NCBI RefSeq assembly: GCF_020966635.1
Contig: NZ_JAJKFQ010000011.1
Span: 124,001-188,000 of the forward strand
Source: Stieleria sp. JC731
GTDB taxonomy: Bacteria > Planctomycetota > Planctomycetia > Pirellulales > Pirellulaceae
Direction of reading: 5' to 3'
Length of the DNA: 64,000 nt
A program made the translations under genes and the position numbers. This document shows positions 1-9,900 of this stretch, one piece after another; the stretch's first letter is position 1, and each line of letters opens with the position of its first letter. The notes below the pieces were generated by a model. That model saw only the letters and a program-made list of their open reading frames with translations, did not search any database and had not been told where the DNA came from.

Positions 1-16
1 ACTGAGCTACAGCAGC
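1..16 (-). tRNA. tRNA 5' end, cut by window edge (probably tRNA-Thr)
   Basis: The reverse complement reads GCTGCTGTAGCTCAGT, the typical start of a tRNA: a seven-base acceptor strand, the TA at positions 8-9 and the beginning of the D arm. The anticodon lies outside the window. Identity as tRNA-Thr(GGU) is inferred only from position: the order Thr(UGU)-Tyr-Gly-Thr(GGU)-tuf is the familiar arrangement in enterobacteria and many other bacteria. Confidence 0.7.
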
Positions 17-84
17 GACAATCGTTTTGTTGGCAAGTGCCAGCCGTACCCTTTGAGCCGCTGTGCTATCAGCGGCAATTGAAG

Positions 85-155
85 AGCGGGTGAAGGGAAT
101 CGAACCCTCGTATTCAGCTTGGAAGGCTGCTGCACTACCATTGTGCTACACCCGC
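85..155 (-). tRNA. tRNA-Gly(UCC)
   Basis: The reverse complement folds as a 71-nt cloverleaf. The acceptor stem pairs GCGGGTG with CACCCGC, the T arm contains GGGTTCGATTCCC, and the anticodon loop CTTCCAA gives anticodon UCC. No CCA is encoded. It is the third gene of a minus-strand tRNA cluster and is probably co-transcribed with its neighbours. Confidence 0.96.
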
Positions 156-228
156 TTTCCGGAAGGCTTTCTCGCGATCGATGAAGTCAGAGATCAGCTC
201 TCCTGCCTTCCAGCTCATCGACCGCAAA

Positions 229-310
229 TGGGGGCTACTGGATTCGAACCAGTGTAGACATAGTCAGCGGATTTACAGTCCGCCCCCTTTAACCACTCGG
301 GCAAACCCCC
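229..310 (-). tRNA. tRNA-Tyr(GUA)
   Basis: The 82-nt reverse complement has acceptor GGGGGTT pairing with AGCCCCC, a long variable arm as expected for a class II bacterial tRNA-Tyr, the T-loop GGTTCGAATCC, and an anticodon loop CTGTAAA that gives GUA. No CCA is encoded. It lies between tRNA-Thr and tRNA-Gly in the same orientation. Confidence 0.96.
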
Positions 311-478
311 TTCCGTTTTCCTCTCGGCGATACTCTTGGCTGTCGTCTTCTTCGATGCTTCCGTTAGGAAATCAAATCCGTCTTCGTCAGGTCTGCCGTT
401 TGGGCCCAGCTTTGTTCCCCGCTTCGCGGTTCCCGCCACCGAGTTCGATCAGCTTGTTCAATTAAGCCAAGCTGGTCA

Positions 479-551
479 AGCTAGCGGAGGGACTCGAACC
501 CACGGCCGGCTGATTACAAATCAGCTGCTCTACCAACTGAGCTACGCTAGC
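479..551 (-). tRNA. tRNA-Thr(UGU)
   Basis: The 73-nt reverse complement has acceptor GCTAGCG/CGCTAGC, D arm GCTCAGTTGGTAGAGC, anticodon loop TTTGTAA (anticodon UGU) and T arm GGGTTCGAGTCCC. It is the first gene of the minus-strand cluster Thr-Tyr-Gly-(Thr). Confidence 0.96.
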
Positions 552-614
552 AATGGTTCGTCGCCAAAGCCGACATTCCCGATCACAGCCAGTGCGATCG
601 CTTGGGAGAGGCAG

Positions 615-642
615 AGTTTAGCAATCGATCGTTTTGGGGCAA
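615..642 (-). promoter_or_regulatory. putative sigma-70 promoter of the tRNA cluster
   Basis: On the minus strand, TTGCCC (642-637) and TAAACT (620-615) are separated by 16 bp. They lie about 65 bp upstream of tRNA-Thr, where a housekeeping promoter for the tRNA operon would be expected. The match to the consensus is moderate and no start site is known. Confidence 0.4.
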
Positions 643-1196
643 GCCGGAATTAGGCCCAACTGTCCGCAATTGCGATCACCTTTTTTTCTCTGCACTATTC
701 TCCCTAACCGACAGCCTGTTAATGCTTGTGGTTCGGTAGGTACGCAATCATTCGGCAGGATCCCTCACACGCATGAGAATTCTTGTGGCGTTTTTGTTCC
801 AAACGTGTGCCGACCGCAGGCCCTGAACCCACCTTCGCTTCTCTTTGCGAATCAGCGGCAAACCCGTGTTTTTAGGGGTTTTCTGTTCATCTTCGGTGCC
901 ATTGAACGCTGGGCCAAAACCAAATTGCCACACCGAAAAAAAGTGATCGTACAGTGACCGTGCTATGGCCCCAGGGAGTGTTCCACGCGTTGGAATCGTT
1001 GTTCGTCCCGCATCGAAGGGCATCGACTCCCACCTGTGGCGGGCAAATCACGTTAGGCGTCCACGGCGGATATTTTCTCAGCGGCCGCCGATTTTTTGAA
1101 GTTCTGCATTCGCACACGCACCACAGGACATTGCCCATTCCACTCAAGTCGCCAAGTTGCGTTTCATTCGCTTGTGGCGGTGATAGTAGGCTGCCA
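643..1196. other. intergenic, no gene seen
   Basis: Between the tRNA promoter and the first palindromic repeat only short overlapping reading frames occur on both strands, without recognisable protein features. I see no gene or RNA fold in this stretch. Confidence 0.5.
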
Positions 1197-1327
1197 CTAG
1201 TGCTTCGATCCGACTCGCTTTTGGGATTAGCCGCATGGCGTTAGCCACGGTTTCAGCGCAATAACCGGGGCTAACGCCCGTCGGCTGATGACCCGAACCC
1301 GTTTTTTCATATGGAACGAAGCACTGG
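1197..1327. repeat. REP/MITE-like palindromic element, family 1, copy 1
   Basis: A 131-bp element bounded by inverted ends (CTAGTGCTTCG ... CGAAGCACTGG). Its core holds a perfect 10-bp stem, GGCGTTAGCC (1237-1246) with GGCTAACGCC (1269-1278), extended outward by TTAGCCG/CGGCTGA. Two further copies lie back to back at about 31.84-32.07 kb. There is no coding capacity. It lies just beyond the stop codon of the minus-strand MBL gene, so the transcript of that gene could carry the hairpin. Confidence 0.85.
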
Positions 1328-1331
1328 GAAA

Positions 1332-2093
1332 TTAGTTGCCAAAGTGAACTAGCATCCGGTCTTCAGCAAGCGAGGACTGGATCGAGGTTGATCGCAATCC
1401 TGCTATGACGTCGTCCAGCATCGCCGATGGATTCGGATCGATCGGATTGACGTGAGTCAGCAAAAGCTTTTTGGGGTTGGCGAGTTTCGCAATTTCGGCC
1501 AATCGCGAGCAGTAAGTGTGACCTGTCTTTTCAGCTTGGTCTGCCAAGTGATCCTGAAAATAGCACTCGTGCATCAACAGGTCCGCATCCGCATTGAACT
1601 GCTTTGCCCGGTCATCGATCTGCCCTGTCGTGTCTGTTAAGTAGACCAGCGTCGGTCCCGATTTCCATTCAAGGCGGTATCCCAAGCTATTGCCGGGATG
1701 CGGCTGCGTACGCCAAGTGATCTCGCAATCGCCGATCGATATCGATTCTTGGTCTTCGATGTCGCACCACTGGGCATCGAGTTCGACCGGAAAGATCAGA
1801 GACGAGAAGAGATGCTTGCGAATTGCCGCGATTTTCTCTCGCTCACCCCAGATTCGTACGCGTTGAACGTTCTTTTGGTAAAGCACGTCAAGCAAAAAGG
1901 TCAGTCCGGCGATGTGGTCCAGATGAGCATGACTGAGCAGGATGTCCAACGTTGGCGTTTCAATTAGCTCTCTGATCCGAAACAGGCCTGTTCCCGCATC
2001 CAGGATGATGCCTTGCTGCGGTAAGAAGTAACAGCTTGTCTGTCGATCTTCGTTGGGGTGGTAACCGGCGGTACCAAGGCAATGCAGCAGCAT
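1332..2093 (-). CDS. MBL-fold metallo-hydrolase
   Basis: A 253-residue cytoplasmic protein of the metallo-beta-lactamase fold, in the ribonuclease Z/phosphodiesterase-like part of the superfamily. The metal-binding motif HAHLDH is at residues 55-60. Later ligands are likely His in QPHPGNSLGYR, the Asp of YLTDTTGQ, and the final His of LLLTHVNP. The C-terminal order (Asp in the strand, then a THV near the end) is usual for such hydrolases. The substrate cannot be read from sequence: tRNA 3' processing, cyclic nucleotide phosphodiesterase and other esterase roles are all possible. The ATG start directly precedes a hydrophobic first strand (MLLHCLGTAG) and needs no correction. It is the last gene of a minus-strand run and is followed by a palindromic repeat. 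Confidence 0.85.
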   Translation of the reverse strand: MLLHCLGTAGYHPNEDRQTSCYFLPQQGIILDAGTGLFRIRELIETPTLDILLSHAHLDHIAGLTFLLDVLYQKNVQRVRIWGEREKIAAIRKHLFSSLIFPVELDAQWCDIEDQESISIGDCEITWRTQPHPGNSLGYRLEWKSGPTLVYLTDTTGQIDDRAKQFNADADLLMHECYFQDHLADQAEKTGHTYCSRLAEIAKLANPKKLLLTHVNPIDPNPSAMLDDVIAGLRSTSIQSSLAEDRMLVHFGN

Positions 2094-2216
2094 GAGGTCG
2101 GACGGTTGGAGTAATAAAAAGCCGCGGTTAATACGCGAAGATGCAGCGGAGAGTATGGTGATACGGCTGGGCAGACATTGCCAGGAGTCGTCTTATTCGC
2201 GTTCTAGTAGAAACGT

Positions 2217-3191
2217 TTAAATCTTGCCGGGCCGTTTGGGTGAGTCGGATTGCGCGATCGCCGATGGTTCGGCCACTGTTGTCGGGGGAACTGTTTCCCA
2301 AGGTTTCGACAGGCCATGCATCAGGATGGCGGCGGCAACGGACACGTTCAGGCTATCGAGCAATGGCTGGCCTTGATGCGTCGGTCTCATCGAGATCCTG
2401 ACGCGATGGCTGCAGGCATGCTGGACGTCTACTGGTAGCCCGTCGCCTTCGTTGCCGAGCACCAAAACGCAAGGCGGACGCTGCTGATTGTACCGCGTCA
2501 CGTACTCGTCCATCGAGACTGAATCGTCGGCCAGTGTCGCGGCCAGGCAGTGGAAGTTCCGGCTGCTGAGCATTGCTAGATCGCTGACGATGTCGCTGGA
2601 CTGGAAAACCGTCATCGTCAGGGCCGCTCCCATGCTGACACGCAGGCAGCGGCGAGAGTATGGGTCGACCGAACGTGTGTCGATTAACACCTGCCGAATT
2701 CCAAATGCGGCGGCAGATCGCAACATACTGCCAACGTTTTCCTGGTCGCTGATACCGACGAAAGCGAGCGACAGTTCGTCGGGGGCGAATTGGTCGATTG
2801 GTTGAAAGTTTGGCCGATCGGCGCTGGCGAGAACGCCTCGATGGAAATTAAACCCGGCGAGCTGACTGATCTGATCGCTGCTGAGTTCGTAGATCGGAAA
2901 ATCGGTTTCTTCAAGCGGCAAGCATGCCAAGTCAAAACCTTGTTCGACGACCAATGAACGGATGCGGCAGCCGCTCTGAATCATTCTCGCACATAGTTTT
3001 CGGCCTTCGGCAACGATAAATGGTTGCCCGCGATGCCGACCTTGGGGATGTCTCGCCCGCTGGCCGGCTTCAATGCTCTCCGAGTGACTGCTCTGCAGGT
3101 TTGGCTTAGAAAACTTGAGGTTGCGGAAATCGGCAAGTTCTGGAGCTTCGGTCGCAGAGCCAAGTAGGGTCGTTCGAGCGATCTGGGTCAT
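2217..3191 (-). CDS. TrmH/SpoU-family RNA methyltransferase
   Basis: A 324-residue SAM-dependent RNA 2'-O-ribose methyltransferase of the SPOUT (TrmH) class. The three family motifs are visible: motif 1 with Asn152 and Arg158 (ENVGSMLRSAAAFG), motif 2 VLVLGNEGDGLP (242-253) and motif 3 SLNVSVAAAILMHGL (280-294). Residues 40-140 form a substrate-binding N-terminal part. A Pro/Lys tail follows the catalytic domain. The target (tRNA or 23S rRNA) cannot be decided. Its ATG overlaps the stop of the upstream exported-protein gene as ATGA (3188-3191), indicating translational coupling even though the two products look functionally unrelated. Confidence 0.9.
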   Translation of the reverse strand: MTQIARTTLLGSATEAPELADFRNLKFSKPNLQSSHSESIEAGQRARHPQGRHRGQPFIVAEGRKLCARMIQSGCRIRSLVVEQGFDLACLPLEETDFPIYELSSDQISQLAGFNFHRGVLASADRPNFQPIDQFAPDELSLAFVGISDQENVGSMLRSAAAFGIRQVLIDTRSVDPYSRRCLRVSMGAALTMTVFQSSDIVSDLAMLSSRNFHCLAATLADDSVSMDEYVTRYNQQRPPCVLVLGNEGDGLPVDVQHACSHRVRISMRPTHQGQPLLDSLNVSVAAAILMHGLSKPWETVPPTTVAEPSAIAQSDSPKRPGKI

Positions 3192-4099
3192 CGGATACGC
3201 TGGATCATTGCGGGTTGGCCTTCGGTGGAAACCCAGATCCTGCCGGAGTCGTCCACCGCGATTGCCTCGATTTGCTTTAACTTTGGAAGTTCCACAATCG
3301 TTGGCATTTGACCAAGTCGCGTAAAGAGGTCCGCCCCAGAACTCTTTTTGACTTGGTAACCATTAAGGTAGCTGCAAATCCAAAGGTCGCCCGTCGTTGG
3401 ATTAAGTGCCATCCCGGTGGCCATTGGGATCGGGATGTTGCGGATCGCTTTGGTTTCCAAGCGGATGGTTGGCAGCCCATCACCGTCTGCTTCGGTATTG
3501 AGTTTGGGTTCGGGTAGTGGGATCTCGTGAAAGGTTGCCACAAACGCGGACTTGCCAAGCAGATAGATTTTTCGATTTGAGACGTCAACGGTTATCGATT
3601 CACAGTTCTGCGAGCCATTGGCGTAGCTAACTTTAATACGCAGATATGGTGTGACCTTTGAGTCCGACTGGGGATCGGGTTCATCCAAAAGGTAAAGCGA
3701 CACGGAGTCACGTCGGTTGTCATTGTCACCGACATCGGCGATCAAAAGTTTAGGCCCATCGTCATCGAAGGCCGCCATGTCTTCCCAGTCTTGGGCACCG
3801 GCATGTTTTAGTGTCGCACGACCACAGGCCTTTCCCTTTTCATCGAAAGCGAAAAGACGCGCCGAGTCACCGGAGTCATTGTGCGTCCAAACACAGTGGG
3901 GATTTCGCAGGGAAAACGCTAAGCCGCTGCTTTCGTTGACCTGGTTGTCATGCAGCTGCAGCGGGGCGCTTCCGCTGGTGATCGCTTCAGCCGGTTCCCA
4001 TGCGAACGCGCGAGCGCCAATCGACGACAATGCAAAACCGACAAGCAGAATACTTTTGAAAAGAATCGATCGCTGCCAGAAAGCGAAGCGGGTGTTCAT
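3188..4099 (-). CDS. exported propeller-like protein of unknown function
   Basis: A 303-residue protein when started at the internal ATG 4099. That start gives a textbook signal peptide: basic MNTRFAFWQR, a hydrophobic core and an Ala-x-Ala cleavage site at ARAFA. An upstream frame start at 4159 would add 20 residues with no signal features. The mature part contains WTHNDSGDSARLFAFDEKG and repeated blade-like segments (LLIADVGDNDN; WICSYLNG; IEAIAVDDSGRIWVSTEG), suggesting a beta-propeller facing the periplasm. No catalytic motif is recognised. The 3' end overlaps the TrmH-family gene by 4 bp. Confidence 0.75.
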   Translation of the reverse strand: MNTRFAFWQRSILFKSILLVGFALSSIGARAFAWEPAEAITSGSAPLQLHDNQVNESSGLAFSLRNPHCVWTHNDSGDSARLFAFDEKGKACGRATLKHAGAQDWEDMAAFDDDGPKLLIADVGDNDNRRDSVSLYLLDEPDPQSDSKVTPYLRIKVSYANGSQNCESITVDVSNRKIYLLGKSAFVATFHEIPLPEPKLNTEADGDGLPTIRLETKAIRNIPIPMATGMALNPTTGDLWICSYLNGYQVKKSSGADLFTRLGQMPTIVELPKLKQIEAIAVDDSGRIWVSTEGQPAMIQRIR

Positions 4100-4305
4100 A
4101 AAGATGACGTGTAAACGCGTTTCGGCGGAGGAGGTGCTTGGAAACCATGTAAATGGCAAGCCAGAGTCAGCAAGCTCTGAACGAAAAAGATCAGAGTATT
4201 GGCATGGTTCTGAGCATAGCCTACCCGCCGCGTCAATCGGCGCGAGAACTTTTCGCGTTCAGCCCGCTTCGCGTCCGATTGTTTCCGGCACTACTGTGTC
4301 CAACA

Positions 4306-5286
4306 CTACTGCACACGAAGCTGTGACAGCACTTGAGCGACAATCGTTTCGACTTTGCCCGCATCAAAAGCGGCTTTGGGAGATTCAACATAGTCGCCTA
4401 GTAACGCATCGATTTGGCGCTGGGCACTGGCGACGGCATCTTTTTGTTGTTCCGAAAGGGGCACCCGGCCCGGACCCAAGTCCCAGCCTCGGCTTCGTGC
4501 TCCGGCGCGGAAACCTTCGGGGAATTCTCCGATCGAAATCATCGCGTCGAACAACGGCAGTAACTGGTATTGCAACTTCATTGCTTGTTTGATGTCGCCG
4601 GCGACGACGGTGCGATGGATCGCTCGGGTCAGCTCGGGGACCACGCCACTGGTCGCATTGGTGCCTCCGTTTGCACCCGCGACAAGCATCGGTACCAACG
4701 CGGCATCCCAGCCGGTCAGGAAGCAAAAGTCATCTCGCATCGGGCGAATCTGCGAGATCATCCGCATCATGTTCGGCAAATCGCCGGAGCTGTCTTTGAT
4801 CCCGACAACGCGTGGGCATTCCGATGCCAAGCGGACAACGGTGTCGACAGAGATGGGCGAGGCGAATAACGGGATGTTGTACAGCGTCACATCCACCGAA
4901 ACCGTGTCTGCAATCTCGCGAAAGTACGCGTACACGCCTTGGTCGCTCAGTCGGTAATAAAACGGCGCGACGATCGCGACCGCTCGCACTCCCATCGCCC
5001 CGTATGCTTCACAGGCTTCGATGGTTTCTTTCGTGTTTGCTTCGGCCGCACCCGCCAAGATGGGAACCCGTCCAGCCGTCTGTTCGGTGACGACTTGAAC
5101 GATGCGCCGGCGTTCTTCAGGAGTGAAGCGAACAAATTCTCCCGTGCTGCCGTTAGGGTACAGCCCGTCGACTCCCTTTTCAATCAACCAGTCAACGTAC
5201 GCTCGCAGGGTGTCTTCATCAACGCGACCCTGCTTATCCACTGGAGTGATGTTGGGCGTCAAAATCCCTGAAATCGGTGCGCTCAT
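4306..5286 (-). CDS. dihydrodipicolinate synthase/N-acetylneuraminate lyase family protein
   Basis: A 326-residue class I (Schiff-base) aldolase/lyase with a TIM-barrel. The pyruvate carboxylate loop GSTGE is at 46-50, the catalytic Tyr at 136 (YNIPLF) and the Schiff-base Lys at 164 (GIKDSSGD). The family includes DapA, NanA, keto-deoxy-sugar-acid dehydratases and related enzymes. The protein is about 30 residues longer than typical DapA and lacks lysine-pathway neighbours, so a role in sugar-acid or sialic-acid-like catabolism is at least as likely as lysine synthesis. It is monocistronic or last in a minus-strand run 165 bp after the DUF1501 gene. Confidence 0.85.
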   Translation of the reverse strand: MSAPISGILTPNITPVDKQGRVDEDTLRAYVDWLIEKGVDGLYPNGSTGEFVRFTPEERRRIVQVVTEQTAGRVPILAGAAEANTKETIEACEAYGAMGVRAVAIVAPFYYRLSDQGVYAYFREIADTVSVDVTLYNIPLFASPISVDTVVRLASECPRVVGIKDSSGDLPNMMRMISQIRPMRDDFCFLTGWDAALVPMLVAGANGGTNATSGVVPELTRAIHRTVVAGDIKQAMKLQYQLLPLFDAMISIGEFPEGFRAGARSRGWDLGPGRVPLSEQQKDAVASAQRQIDALLGDYVESPKAAFDAGKVETIVAQVLSQLRVQ

Positions 5287-5451
5287 AAGTCGGTTGATCG
5301 AGTTGAATTGAATAAGACGGCCAAAAAGATCGGATGGTGACTGAATCGTAGTTCGCCGTTTGGTGAGATGTATCTACCCACCTTGGCGATCACAGAAAAG
5401 TCGCCGATCTGGAAGAGTCGATAATCACTACAGCAGATTCGGCGATTGGTT

Positions 5452-6942
5452 TTAAGCCAGTATTCCACGGACGACATGCGCCGGTTCGACACCGGTGAGT
5501 CGCTGATCAAGTCCCTGGAACTTGTAGCTCAATCGCCGATGATCAAACCCCATTTGGTTCAGGATCGTCGCATGGAGGTCTCGGACGTGGACCGCATTGT
5601 CGGTGACGTTAAAACCGAAATCATCACTTTCGCCGTAGGTAACTCCCGGTTTCATTCCTCCGCCTGCCATCCACATGGTGAATGCGTTGGGGTGATGATC
5701 TCGACCGTCGTTTCCGCCGCCTTGGACCATTGGGGTTCGTCCGAATTCACCTCCCCAAATGACCAGCGTGTTTTCCAGGAGCCCGCGTTGTTTCAGGTCT
5801 TTGATTAACGCCGCACAGGCTTGATCGGTGTCTTGGCAATTCTTTTTCAGGCCGTTGACCAAATTGCCATGCTGGTCCCAAGCCTCGTGGAACAGTTGCA
5901 CAAACCGAACACCACGCTCCACCAGTCGTCTGGCAAGCAGGCAATTCTTGGCGAACGATGGCTGATCCGGATCGACGCCGTAAAGGTCAAGCGTTGACTG
6001 AGTTTCGCTGCGAATGTCCATCAGTTCCGGAGCCGAAGACTGCATCCGGTAAGCCATTTCAAACGAGCTGATTCGCGTCGCGATTTCAGGGTCACCGGTC
6101 TCTGAGAGGTGCCGTCGATTCAGCTGCCCGATCGCATTGAGCGCGTCTCGCTGAGCCTTGGCGTCAATGCCAGGCGGATTGGAAAGGTACAAAACCGGAT
6201 CACCAACGCTGCGGAGCTGAACGCCAGAGTAAACCGTTGGTAGATAGCCGCTGCCCCAATTGCTGTTGCCGCCACTAGGGCCTTTACTGCCGCTGCTAAA
6301 GACAACAAATCCGGGTAGGTTTTTCGATTCGCTGCCCAGCCCATAAAGCGACCATGAACCCAAGCTGGGTTTGCCAAAAAGTTGACTGCCCGTATTCATC
6401 ATGATCTGAGCAGGAGCATGGTTGAATGCGTCGGTCTTCATCGACTTGATAATCGTCAAGTCGTCAGCCATCCTTGCGGTATGCGGAAGGATTTCGCTGA
6501 TCTCCGCACCGCATTGACCATGCTTGGCAAATTTAAATTTAGGTCCGAGCAACTTGGAGTTGGGATTGATAAACGCAGCTCGGTAACCGTTCAGCAGGTC
6601 AGCTGGCGGAAGGGTTCCGTCAAACTTAGCCAACTGCGGTTTGTTGTCGAAAAGTTCAAGATGGCTGGGAGCACCGGCCATGAACAAGTAGATGACGTTT
6701 TTTACTTTGGCCGGGAAATGCGGTTGCCGGACATCCAAAGGGTCCGATGGGCTGTTGCTGTTGTCAGGCAAAGTGGCTGCTGGTCGTGCAACTGCCGGTT
6801 GGCCAGCAGTGGCACGTTCATCCGCCATCAACTGCGCAGCGGCGATTGCGCCCAGTCCGACGCCACAATCTCGCATGAACCAACGACGGGAAACCGAGCG
6901 CGCGATCTGTTGTTGCTGCTTTTGAAGATTAGTACTGTGCAT
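5452..6942 (-). CDS. DUF1501 (sulfatase-like) exported protein
   Basis: A 496-residue protein of the DUF1501 family, which is related to the alkaline phosphatase/sulfatase fold and greatly expanded in planctomycetes. The N-terminus carries a Tat-like signal, SRRWFMRDCGVGLGAIAA (residues 18-35). Typical family segments are YLFMAGAPSHLELFDNKP near 85-102, VIWGGEFGRTPMVQGGGNDGRDHHP around 400-420 and the MAGGGMKPG loop. It starts only 6 bp after the stop of the PSD1 gene, the standard two-gene arrangement in these bacteria. The pair is thought to act together at the cell surface; the biochemical role is unknown. Confidence 0.93.
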   Translation of the reverse strand: MHSTNLQKQQQQIARSVSRRWFMRDCGVGLGAIAAAQLMADERATAGQPAVARPAATLPDNSNSPSDPLDVRQPHFPAKVKNVIYLFMAGAPSHLELFDNKPQLAKFDGTLPPADLLNGYRAAFINPNSKLLGPKFKFAKHGQCGAEISEILPHTARMADDLTIIKSMKTDAFNHAPAQIMMNTGSQLFGKPSLGSWSLYGLGSESKNLPGFVVFSSGSKGPSGGNSNWGSGYLPTVYSGVQLRSVGDPVLYLSNPPGIDAKAQRDALNAIGQLNRRHLSETGDPEIATRISSFEMAYRMQSSAPELMDIRSETQSTLDLYGVDPDQPSFAKNCLLARRLVERGVRFVQLFHEAWDQHGNLVNGLKKNCQDTDQACAALIKDLKQRGLLENTLVIWGGEFGRTPMVQGGGNDGRDHHPNAFTMWMAGGGMKPGVTYGESDDFGFNVTDNAVHVRDLHATILNQMGFDHRRLSYKFQGLDQRLTGVEPAHVVRGILA

Positions 6943-6948
6943 CGCTGT

Positions 6949-9900
6949 TTACTCTCGCGTGATGGTTTCGTCGAGGTTCAAGATCACTCGGCATAGCAAC
7001 GTCCACGTCGCCAATTCGTTGCGATCGAGTCCTTCCAGGTCTAGCAGTTTCCCTGCGGTCAGGATGTCGTCCGCGGACAACTGTTCTGCGTCGACACGCT
7101 CGCGTTGTTGTTGCAGAAACTCAGTCAGCAACGTTTGCTCATGTTCCGATGGAGCACGCCCAAGACATCGCAATGCAGCCGTTTGAATCCGCGTGGCGTC
7201 GACATTGGACGCATCGTTGACTTGCCGTAGCAACTTTGCCGCTAACGCAATCGAGCACTCCATAAACAAAGGCTCGTTCAGTGACGTCAGTGCTTGCATC
7301 GGCGTATTGCTGACGCTGCGGCGAACGCATGAAAGATTCCCCGGAACCGCATCGAAGTTTTCCAACATCGGATAGGGGACGCTACGAAAACGGAACGTGT
7401 ATAACGCTCTTCGATAGCGATTGTCGTCGGTGTCTACATTCCAGACTTTGGGGCCATAGCTGACTGGTGGAACAAACAGGAAATCTGGCGCGGGCGGATG
7501 AACACTAGGCCCACCGACATGGTCATTCAGTAGCCCGCTTGCAGCCAGAGTGATGTCGCGTACCGTTTCGGCGGGAACGCGGAAGCGGGCGCCTCTGGCG
7601 AGTAACCGATTGTTCGGGTCTTGGGTCAGTAGCTCTTCGGTAACGTCTGATGACTGGCGATAGGTTGCGCTGGTGACAATTAATCGATGGATCGCTTTTA
7701 GGCTCCAATCTTGCTGGACCAATTCGGTTGCCAAGTAATCCAGCAGTTCAGGGTGCGTTGGCGGAGATCCCTGCGTGCCAAGGTCATCGCTGGTTTCGAC
7801 GATGCCGGTTCCGAAATAACGTTGCCAAATACGATTGACGATCGAGCGTGCCGTTGTGGGAGATTCATCCGAAGCGAGCCATCGTGCCAATTGCAGGCGT
7901 GCCGGTTCGTCGGAAGGTTGCAGCGGATGCAAGAATTCCGGCACGTGAGGCTGGACTTCTTGTTGAGGATTTAAGAAATCACCACGGGCAAGCAGATGTG
8001 TTTTGCGGTGATCGGTGCGACTGGCCAGCGTCAATTGGGTTGTCGATTGCGGATGATCTTCCCAAGCCGCTTGAATTTGCTGGTACCACGCGTTTCCTTC
8101 TGGTTCGATCGATAGCCAGTGGGTGAAGACGATGTCACGCTGAAGGTCGTTCCATTTTTCAGATGGTTGTTGTAAGACTTCTTGTACCGCAATGGGCAGC
8201 GGATCTGACTTTGGCAGCGGCTCACTGGTTGCCGATACTCGGAACCGCCCGATGTTAAAGGTCTGGTTGTCGTCGCTATTCCAGCCACCATGTCGTTGGG
8301 CTAAGTGGACAATGATCGTCGCATGTTGGCCCTCGGGAATTTCGATCGGTTCGGCAAGTTCGAACCATGCCGTTTGAGGAATGTTGCTTTGCGGCGAGTC
8401 GACTTCATTGGTCCATGCCGTTTTGGAATCTCCGTCGATGGCGAATTCGATTCCTCCGGTGACTCGTTTGTCTTTGCCGCGATTGTCGTAATGCGGTTTA
8501 AGGTCAGCGGTAGCCGGAGATCGGTCCGCAGCAGCTCGGCTGAATTTTAGAGGGATGGTTTTGTCCGGCGTTCCCGACAGAATCGCTTCGGCCGTGAATT
8601 CGCTTAACGCCCAAGTCCCTTCGATGCTGCGTCCCGGGCCACCTTTGGGGAGATTCGGATGCTTTAAAAGTTCAAGTCGCAGCGCCGTGATCCGCTCGCC
8701 GGAGTAAACGCCAGTTCCTTGAGGATTGAAGTTTGTTGGCGCGTAGCTTTGGCAAAGGAATGAACCGTCGGGTTGAAGAAGAAACTTGGATCCGCCGATT
8801 GTTCTGTCCAAAAAATCGAGTTGCAGTGTTTGCCAAGTCGATTCGGGAAGTACGACTGCCTGCTTTGCCCACAGGTCTAATCGTGTTTGCCAGCCATCGA
8901 TCGAATTTTTGGCGTCTTGGCGAATGTTTTCGATCCGCTGCAAAACTTGGTCACGTTGGTGTTGCTGTTCGTCGGTGTAGACGGGGATGATCGCGTCGTG
9001 GGTATCATTTAAATATGCGAATAGCCCGTAGTACTCTTCGTGCGTTAGCGGGTCATACTTGTGCGAATGGCATTGGCCGCACTGAATTGTCAGTCCCAGA
9101 ATTGCTTTTCCAACAGCGTCCATTCGATCGAACATCGCTTCCATTCGGAACTGTTCTGGATCGGCGCCGCCTTCTTCATTGACCATCGAATTGCGTAGAA
9201 AGCCGGTCGCGACAAAATCATCTTGGGTCGCTTCGGGAAGCAGGTCGCCAGCGATTTGCCGGATCAGAAAGTCATCATAAGGGCGGTCTTGATTTAACGA
9301 GTTAATGACCCAGTCGCGATAGAACCAGGCTTCACGCGGTTTGTCTTTCTCATATCCGTCGGAATCGGCATAGCGAGCGGCGTCGAGCCACATACGTCCC
9401 CAATGCTCGCCGTAATGTTGGCTGCCAAGTAGATGTTCAACCAATTCGAGGTAAGCATCGTTGCCACGAGTTTTCAATTGACCGGTCCAGTGCCGAACGA
9501 ATTCCGGTTCCGGTGGCAATCCTGTTAAGTCCAGCGATAAACGCCGAACCAATGTGGTCGGTGAAGCAGTTGGCGATGGATGGAGACCTTCTAATTCCAG
9601 TTTTCGTAAGACGAAGGCATCGATCCCATTGCGTCCCCATTGTTTGTTTTCGACTTCAGGCAGCGTGGGACGAGTGGGGTTGCTGAATGCCCAGTGCGAT
9701 TGAAACGTGGCACCCTGCCGCAACCATTGACGGATGATTTCGGTCTGCTGGGCGGTCAGTTGTTTCCCTGAGTCCGGAGGTGGCATCTTTAGATCCGGAT
9801 CCGGCTCTAAGATTCGCAGCAACAGTTCGCTTTGATCGGGAGCGTCGTGGTCGATTACTGCGGCGGCGTCATCAGCAACATCAAGACGCAACCCGGCTTT

